Assembly (NCBI GenBank): GCA_001784175.1
Contig: MFPR01000041.1
Span: forward strand, 1-64,000
Length of the DNA stretch: 64,000 nt
Direction of reading: 5' to 3'
From: Candidatus Lindowbacteria bacterium RIFCSPLOWO2_12_FULL_62_27
GTDB lineage: Bacteria; Lindowbacteria; 2-12-FULL-62-27
The notes beneath the pieces are model-generated. The model was not told the origin of the DNA and searched no databases. It saw only the letters and a program-made list of their open reading frames with translations. Position numbers and translations under genes: made by a program. Positions 58,703 to 64,000 of the stretch are shown here, piece after piece (positions within the stretch are counted from its first letter, which is position 1; every line of letters begins with the position of its first letter).

Positions 58703-59945
58703 CAAACTGACACCGCCGGCCGACGGCACACCGATCACCATCGGCCGCGGCGGAAAATTGCACGTGCCCGACCGGCCGGTCATTCCGATGATCGACGGCG
58801 ACGGGATCGGCCCCGACATTTCCCGGGCCACGCGCCGCGTGATCGACGCGGCGGTGGAGAAGTATTCGGGCGGGGCGAAAAAAATCGTCTGGTTTCCCGT
58901 CTTTGCCGGCGAAACCGCGATCGCGAAGTACAACGACTTCCTTCCGAAAGACACGCTGACCGCGATCAAGACCTACATCGTGGCCCTGAAAGGCCCCCTG
59001 ACCACGCCGATCGGCGGCGGGTTTCGCAGCCTGAACGTGGCGCTTCGGCAGGAACTCGATCTCTACGCATGCGTCCGGCCCGTCCGGTATTTCCGGGGGG
59101 TCGGCTCGCCGGTGAAAAAGCCTCAACTGATGGACATGGTGATTTACCGGGAGAACACGGAGGATGTCTACGCCGGCGTCGAGTGGGAGAAGGGGACGCC
59201 GGAGGCGGCCAAGATCATCGAATTTCTGAAAACACACATGGGCGTCGGCAAAAAGGTCCGGGACGACGCCGGGATCGGGATCAAGCCCATCAGCGAAACC
59301 GGCACCAAGCGGCTGGTCCGGCACGCCATCCGGTATGCGATCAAGCACAAGCGCCGGCGCGTCACGCTGGTGCACAAGGGCAACATCATGAAATACACCG
59401 AGGGCGCCTTCCGGCTGTGGGGCTACGAGGTGGCGAAGGATGAATTCGGAGAAGCGGTGGTGACGGAGGAGGAAGTGCAGAAAAATTTCGGCGGGACGCC
59501 GCCGAAGGGGAAGATCGTCATCAATGACCGGATCGCCGACAGCATGTTCCAGCAGATCCTCCTTCGGCCGGACGAATATGACATCCTTGCCACGCCCAAC
59601 CTGAACGGCGATTACCTCTCGGACGCCTGCGCCGCCACCGTCGGAGGATTGGGGATGGCGCCGGGCGCCAACATGGGCGACGTCTTCGCGGTCTTCGAAG
59701 CGACGCACGGCACGGCGCCAAAATACGCGAACCTCGACAAGGTCAACCCCGGATCGCTCCTCTTGTCCGGCGTGATGATGCTGGAGTATCTGGGCTGGCT
59801 GAAACCGGCGAAGGCGATCGTGAAGGGCCTGCAGGGCGCGATCAAGTCGAAGCGCGTGACCTACGATCTGGCGCGCCAGATGAAGCGCGCGACGGAAGTG
59901 AAGACATCGGAATTCGCCGAAGAAATCGTGAGGCATCTTCCATGA
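58695..59945 (+). CDS. icd: Isocitrate dehydrogenase (NADP-type)
   Basis: 416 residues. [70 protein letters not shown] and [19 protein letters not shown] match bacterial NADP-dependent Icd, including the substrate-binding region. It converts isocitrate to 2-oxoglutarate. The start overlaps the end of gltA by 8 nt; the stop overlaps mdh by ATGA. Confidence 0.95.
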   Translation: MYDKLTPPADGTPITIGRGGKLHVPDRPVIPMIDGDGIGPDISRATRRVIDAAVEKYSGGAKKIVWFPVFAGETAIAKYNDFLPKDTLTAIKTYIVALKGPLTTPIGGGFRSLNVALRQELDLYACVRPVRYFRGVGSPVKKPQLMDMVIYRENTEDVYAGVEWEKGTPEAAKIIEFLKTHMGVGKKVRDDAGIGIKPISETGTKRLVRHAIRYAIKHKRRRVTLVHKGNIMKYTEGAFRLWGYEVAKDEFGEAVVTEEEVQKNFGGTPPKGKIVINDRIADSMFQQILLRPDEYDILATPNLNGDYLSDACAATVGGLGMAPGANMGDVFAVFEATHGTAPKYANLDKVNPGSLLLSGVMMLEYLGWLKPAKAIVKGLQGAIKSKRVTYDLARQMKRATEVKTSEFAEEIVRHLP

Positions 59946-60886
59946 CATTGCGCCGGCGAAAAATCACAGTGGTGGGCGCGGGAAACGTGGGGGCGTCGGC
60001 CGCGCTGTATCTGGCCGAGCGGGAACTCGGGGATGTCGCGCTGGTCGACGTGGTCGAGGGGATTCCGGAGGGCAAAGGCCTTGACCTTTTGCAATACGGG
60101 CCGGTCGGCCGCTTCGACAGCCGGGTGACCGGCTCGCAGGACAGCCGGTTGATGGAAGGCTCGGACGTCGTGGTCGTGACGGCGGGCGTGGCGCGCAAGC
60201 CGGGCATGACGCGGCTCGATCTTCTCCAGACCAACGCGCGGATCATCCAGTCAGTGGCGAAAAACATCCAGGCGCATGCGCCGGACGCGATCGTGATCGT
60301 GATCACGAATCCGCTCGACGTCATGACTTATCTTCTTTGGAAACTTACCGGATTTCCCGCCCATCGCGTCGTCGGCCAGGCGGGCGTTCTGGACGGCGCG
60401 CGGTTTTCGGCCTTCATCGCGCAGGAACTCGACGTGTCGGTCGAGGACATCTCGACGCTGGTTTTGGGCGGACACGGGGACGACATGGTCCCGCTGGTCC
60501 GCTACACGACGGTGTCCGGCATTCCGCTGGCGGACCTTCTGCCGGCCGACCGGATCACCGCGCTGGTCGACCGCGCGCGAAACGGCGGCGCGGAGATCGT
60601 GAAATTGCTGAAGACCGGCAGCGCCTACTACGCGCCGGCCGCTTCGGGCGTGCAGATGGTCGAAGCGGTGGTGAAGGACAAGAAGCGCATCCTGGCCTGT
60701 TCGGCGCACCTGAGCGGCCAGTACGGCCTGTCGGACGTCTACATCGGCGTGCCGGTCGTGCTGGGCGGCGGGGGCGTCGAGAAGATCATCGAACTCAAGC
60801 TGACCGACGCCGAGCGGGCGGCGCTGCACAATTCCGCCAAAATCTACAAAGAGGCCATCGCGGACGCGCTCAAAGTGGTTGCATGA
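59942..60886 (+). CDS. mdh: Malate dehydrogenase
   Basis: 314 residues. [17 protein letters not shown] (NAD site), [51 protein letters not shown] and [18 protein letters not shown] (catalytic His) identify the LDH-like MalDH group. It oxidises malate to oxaloacetate. Coupled to icd and to the next gene by ATGA overlaps. Confidence 0.94.
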   Translation: MTLRRRKITVVGAGNVGASAALYLAERELGDVALVDVVEGIPEGKGLDLLQYGPVGRFDSRVTGSQDSRLMEGSDVVVVTAGVARKPGMTRLDLLQTNARIIQSVAKNIQAHAPDAIVIVITNPLDVMTYLLWKLTGFPAHRVVGQAGVLDGARFSAFIAQELDVSVEDISTLVLGGHGDDMVPLVRYTTVSGIPLADLLPADRITALVDRARNGGAEIVKLLKTGSAYYAPAASGVQMVEAVVKDKKRILACSAHLSGQYGLSDVYIGVPVVLGGGGVEKIIELKLTDAERAALHNSAKIYKEAIADALKVVA

Positions 60887-61881
60887 GACTCGGCCGCGAT
60901 TTCACCAATCTCCTCGAGTACGAGTATCTCTCGCCGGAGGACCGCGAGGCGTTTCTGGCCGGGAAGCTCACCGTGTCGGATATGGACGCGACGGTTCAGA
61001 TCAAGGTCAAGGCGGACATCGCGCGCCAGTGCCAAGTCGCGGCCGAAACCGGGCTTCAGCACGTCGAACTCGACGGCGGCATCCCCAACCCGTATCTGTC
61101 CCTGACGCGGGAGGACCTCCGAAAAGCGCGTGTGGCCGCGGAGAAACACGAGATCACGCTCTCGATGCACCTGCCCTACACGTTCGTCTCCGCCGCCACG
61201 TGCGGATTTCAGGAGGAGGACCGTCGAACGGCCGTGGACTATCTGAAACGCTATCTGGACGTCGCCGCGGAGTTGGGATGCCGGTTCACCGTCATGCATC
61301 CGGGACAGATTCCATTCTATCAGGCGGTCGGCCGCTATCTGGAAATATCCAACCGCGCGCTCGTCGCGACCTTGACGGAACTGGGTGAGCACTCCGACAA
61401 AAAAAACATGCCGCTTCACATGGAAAACAACACCTTCTGGGACGGCCGGCTCTACACGGCGGACGAGTGCCTGCCGATCTTCGAGGAGGTGCGGCGCCGC
61501 GGAGTGAACCTGAAATTCTGTTTCGACCTGGCGCACGAATTCACCGGATTCAAGACGCTGGCTGAGATTCCCGAAACTCCGGAGGAACGGTACCGGATCG
61601 TTCCGAACGATCTGTACCTTGGAATCCAGATCGGAGATTTCATTCCGGAAGGCCGCCTGTTTCACCCGCCGATGCACCGGCTTTGCGGCCGGCTCAAACG
61701 CGAGCATCTCGTGCGCATGTTCCGGATCTTTCGCGAGAAAGGCGTGCAGTACGTGGTGATCGAGAGCGCCGTGCGCGAACGGGAGGACCTGATCCATGCG
61801 TTCGAGCTTCAGGCCGAGGAGGCGCGGTTCGTGCGGGACGTGTTCAATGAAGCGATGGCGCCTCAAGCCACCCTTCGGTAA
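60883..61881 (+). CDS. TIM-barrel protein, sugar-phosphate isomerase/endonuclease IV superfamily
   Basis: 332 residues from ATG 60883 (ATGA overlap with mdh). LQHVELDGGIPNPY, LSMHLPYTFVSAATCG, RFTVMHPGQ, MPLHMENNTFWDG and LKFCFDLAHEF supply the His, Glu and Asp metal ligands expected of the AP-endonuclease family 2 fold. It probably isomerises or epimerises a small sugar or polyol; substrate unknown. Operon position with TCA genes gives no clear pathway. A longer upstream frame lies in mdh and is discarded. Confidence 0.78.
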   Translation: MRLGRDFTNLLEYEYLSPEDREAFLAGKLTVSDMDATVQIKVKADIARQCQVAAETGLQHVELDGGIPNPYLSLTREDLRKARVAAEKHEITLSMHLPYTFVSAATCGFQEEDRRTAVDYLKRYLDVAAELGCRFTVMHPGQIPFYQAVGRYLEISNRALVATLTELGEHSDKKNMPLHMENNTFWDGRLYTADECLPIFEEVRRRGVNLKFCFDLAHEFTGFKTLAEIPETPEERYRIVPNDLYLGIQIGDFIPEGRLFHPPMHRLCGRLKREHLVRMFRIFREKGVQYVVIESAVREREDLIHAFELQAEEARFVRDVFNEAMAPQATLR

Positions 61882-61890
61882 TTTCAAATC

Positions 61891-62265
61891 ATGATTCGCA
61901 AGGTTCTCAAATGGTCGTGTGTGGGTCTTTTGGCCATCCTCGCGGCCGGGATCGCCTATCTGGCCGTCCAGCCCGACCCCGGACCGTACCTGGTGGCGCT
62001 GCGGTCCGACACGCCGGAGCAGGCGGGGCGGGCGCTGGATGCGATTTTGGCCGCCGAAGTCGACACGCCGTCCGGGTCGATCCAGTATGACGGCGCGACC
62101 TTCCCGCCCGTCTCGACGGAGGACCTCGCGATGCTGGGCCTGAGGTTCTACCGGAAGGCGACCGGCCAGGCGCGGGAGCCGATGAAGGGGGACACGTCGA
62201 CATGGATGGATTATTCCGAGCGTGTTCGGCGCGCCGTGATCGTGCGGAGGCGGCCATCACGGTAG
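61891..62265 (+). CDS. Small membrane-anchored hypothetical protein
   Basis: 124 residues. An N-terminal membrane helix (WSCVGLLAILAAGIAYLAV) is followed by a short soluble domain (ALRSDTPEQAGRALDAILAA) and an Arg-rich tail. No family is recognised. It begins 9 nt after the TIM-barrel gene and precedes the GH57 gene by 16 nt, so it is part of the same unit. Confidence 0.65.
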   Translation: MIRKVLKWSCVGLLAILAAGIAYLAVQPDPGPYLVALRSDTPEQAGRALDAILAAEVDTPSGSIQYDGATFPPVSTEDLAMLGLRFYRKATGQAREPMKGDTSTWMDYSERVRRAVIVRRRPSR

Positions 62266-62281
62266 GCGGGGCGGTTCAACC

Positions 62282-64000
62282 GTGTCCATTCTGATTTTTC
62301 TCTGGCACATGCACCAGCCGGAATATGCGGACCCCAACACGGGCGAATTCGTTCTTCCGTGGACCCGGCTTCACGCGGTGAAGGACTACGACGAGTTCGC
62401 CGACGTTCTGGCGGACCACCCCGGTATCCGGTCGACCGTCAACCTGACGCCGGTTCTCTGCGGGCAGATCGAGTCGATCGCGGCCGGCGTGAAGGACGTG
62501 TACCAGATTTTGTCCGAGAAGCCGGCCTCGTATCTGACGCAGATCGAGCGCGAGTTCATCCTGTCGAATTTTTTCAAGGCGAATTTCGAAACGATGATCC
62601 GGCCCTACGAGCGGTACTCGGAACTCTATTTCGAACGAGGCCGCAACGCCACGCCCGCGCATATCCACGAGGCCGCAAAGACGTTCGGCGTCCAGAAACT
62701 GCGGGACCTGCAAGTCTGGGCGAACCTGGCATGGAGCGGCGTGAGGAACCGGCAGAAAGAGCCGGTGATCCGGGAGCTGATCGCCAAGGGCCGGCATTAC
62801 ACGGACGAGGAAAAAGAGACGCTCATGGACGTTCACCGGCGCATCTGCTCCGGCGTGCTGGCCAAGTACCGGCGGCTCCAGGAGGCGGGGATCATCGAAA
62901 TTTCCACCACGCCCTACTATCACCCGATCCTGCCGATCCTCCTCGACATGAAAGATGCGCAGATCGCGCATCCGGGCCTGGCGCTTCCCCGTCAGACGCG
63001 GCCCTTCGCCGACGACGCGCGGTGGCAGGTCGAGTCGGCACTCGCGTACGCCGAACGGACCTTCGGCCGGCGGCCCGCGGGCATGTGGCCGTCGGAAGGA
63101 TCGGTTTCTGAAAAGACGTGTGATCTTCTGGCCTCGTGCGGTGTGCGGTGGTCGGCGACGGACGAACGGATTCTGGAAAAGAGTCTCAACGGAGCGGCGG
63201 TCTCCTCCTCGCCGCCGGCGCTCGCGCGTCCCTATGTGTTCGAAACGGCGCACGGCCCGATCCGGCTGTTTTTCCGGAACCACGATCTTTCGGATCGGAT
63301 CGGGTTCACGTACGGCGCCATGCCGGTGGAGGACGCGGTCTCCGATTTTGTCGCGCGCGTCGAGTCGGCCGGCGGCGGCGCGGGCGCGGACACGGCGGTC
63401 AGCGTGATCCTGGACGGCGAGAACGCCTGGGAATATTTCCGGGGCGGCAGTTGCCAGCCTTTTTTGAGCGCGCTATTCACCCGGCTGAAACAATCGGGCA
63501 TCGTCACCCGGACGTGCGGCGACTGCGCGTCTTCCGATCAGCCGGCGGCCGAGCCTCTGCCGCGTCTTTCGCCGGGTTCGTGGATCAACGGGAATTTCAA
63601 CATCTGGATCGGCCATCCGGAGGACAACGCCGGCTGGGACGCGGTACAGACCGTGCGAATCGCGGTCGACCGCATGCCGGCGGGCGCCGCGAGGGACCGC
63701 GCGATGAAACTTCTGAGGATCGCGGAAGGCAGCGACTGGTACTGGTGGTTCGGAGACGATCACAGTTCGGAGGACGATCCGATGTTCGACCGGCTCTTTC
63801 GGGACAACCTGATCGCCGCGTGCCGCCTGGCGGGCGCCACCGTCCCTCCGGAACTGATGGCGCCGATCAAGCGGGCGCAGATGGTAACGGAAGCCAAACC
63901 GGCGACGGAACCGTTCACGCCGGCCATCGACGGAATGATCCGTCCCTTCTACGAATGGCTCGGCGCGGGCCGCGTGGATATCAGTTACATCGCCGGCGCG
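62282..64000 (+). CDS. Glycoside hydrolase family 57 protein, 3' end cut by window edge
   Basis: Open from GTG 62282 to the right edge (573 codons). HMHQPEY at residues 9-15 is GH57 region 1. GMWPSEGSVSEKT (about 265) is the nucleophile-Glu region, and LDGENAWEYF (about 376) carries the acid-region Asp. GH57 enzymes act on alpha-glucans (alpha-amylase, 4-alpha-glucanotransferase, branching enzyme, amylopullulanase). The activity cannot be fixed without the C-terminus. GTG is the first in-frame start after the previous gene and gives a start close to the motif, as usual in the family. Confidence 0.88.
   Translation, partial: MSILIFLWHMHQPEYADPNTGEFVLPWTRLHAVKDYDEFADVLADHPGIRSTVNLTPVLCGQIESIAAGVKDVYQILSEKPASYLTQIEREFILSNFFKANFETMIRPYERYSELYFERGRNATPAHIHEAAKTFGVQKLRDLQVWANLAWSGVRNRQKEPVIRELIAKGRHYTDEEKETLMDVHRRICSGVLAKYRRLQEAGIIEISTTPYYHPILPILLDMKDAQIAHPGLALPRQTRPFADDARWQVESALAYAERTFGRRPAGMWPSEGSVSEKTCDLLASCGVRWSATDERILEKSLNGAAVSSSPPALARPYVFETAHGPIRLFFRNHDLSDRIGFTYGAMPVEDAVSDFVARVESAGGGAGADTAVSVILDGENAWEYFRGGSCQPFLSALFTRLKQSGIVTRTCGDCASSDQPAAEPLPRLSPGSWINGNFNIWIGHPEDNAGWDAVQTVRIAVDRMPAGAARDRAMKLLRIAEGSDWYWWFGDDHSSEDDPMFDRLFRDNLIAACRLAGATVPPELMAPIKRAQMVTEAKPATEPFTPAIDGMIRPFYEWLGAGRVDISYIAGA

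Noticed and set aside
57398-58969. 523-codon minus-strand frame opposite citrate synthase
   Set aside because: Shadow of gltA and the start of icd; no recognisable domain.

Overview
The window is GC-rich chromosomal DNA from a Gram-negative bacterium. KDO transferase (waaA), an Mla-type lipid transport operon, a beta-barrel porin, a Tad/Flp pilus and a flagellar rod gene all require a diderm envelope. Several features resemble uncultured deltaproteobacteria-like, Nitrospirota-like or candidate-phylum lineages: a fused AhbA/AhbB-type siroheme decarboxylase, a plant/cyanobacterial-type IspH, an archaeal-type pyruvoyl arginine decarboxylase, the short form of HisG and a citrate synthase with eukaryote-like motifs. 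No lineage can be assigned from this sequence alone. I saw no rRNA, tRNA, CRISPR array, transposase or phage gene.

Layout. 1-8.7 kb (minus): two related transcription units of large O-antigen-ligase-like membrane/TPR proteins. They share the same promoter block and contain a recent duplication; one unit also carries a membrane-spermidine-synthase-like fusion and a 34-codon remnant of a ligase gene. 8.8-14 kb: an RmlC-like cupin, a secreted protein, a double cyclophilin, one flagellar rod protein and a TMTC-like membrane TPR protein. 14-18 kb (minus): aldo/keto reductase, siroheme decarboxylase, HemQ-like protein and IspH. 18-21.8 kb (minus): sigma-factor-like protein, an unknown protein and a Lon-like protease domain without ATPase. 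22-30.7 kb (plus): a Tad pilus operon (two Flp pilins, TadE, TadG, CpaC, CpaE, CpaF, CpaB, TadB, TadC). 30.6-44.4 kb (minus): thioesterase, waaA, PHP esterase, TPR protein, nusB, the riboflavin genes ribH-ribBA-ribE-ribD, ftsY and hisH-hisB-hisC-hisD-hisG (transcribed from hisG toward waaA). 44.5-49.1 kb (minus): agmatinase, pyruvoyl arginine decarboxylase, a ParB-like protein, a secreted protein and two duplicated Uma2-type nucleases. 49.2-56.2 kb (minus): porin, then aminotransferase, MlaD, MlaF, MlaE and a WPxY-repeat protein as one unit. 56.4-64 kb: an AEC transporter (minus), then a plus-strand operon of citrate synthase, isocitrate dehydrogenase, malate dehydrogenase, a TIM-barrel protein, a small membrane protein and a GH57 glycosidase cut by the right edge.

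Two window-wide patterns stand out. First, many first genes of transcription units have a TANNNT -10 box, usually with a -35 box, only 6-12 bases before the start codon, which predicts leaderless or nearly leaderless mRNAs. Second, three families of short dispersed repeats occur between genes and inside reading frames, where they add in-frame peptides, start regions or C-termini.

Most operons are very compact, with ATGA, TAATG or GTGA junctions that imply translational coupling. The gene content combines cell-envelope construction (ligases, KDO transferase, Mla, porin), surface motility and adhesion (Tad pilus), cofactor synthesis (riboflavin, heme, isoprenoid), histidine and polyamine synthesis, and the oxidative branch of the TCA cycle.
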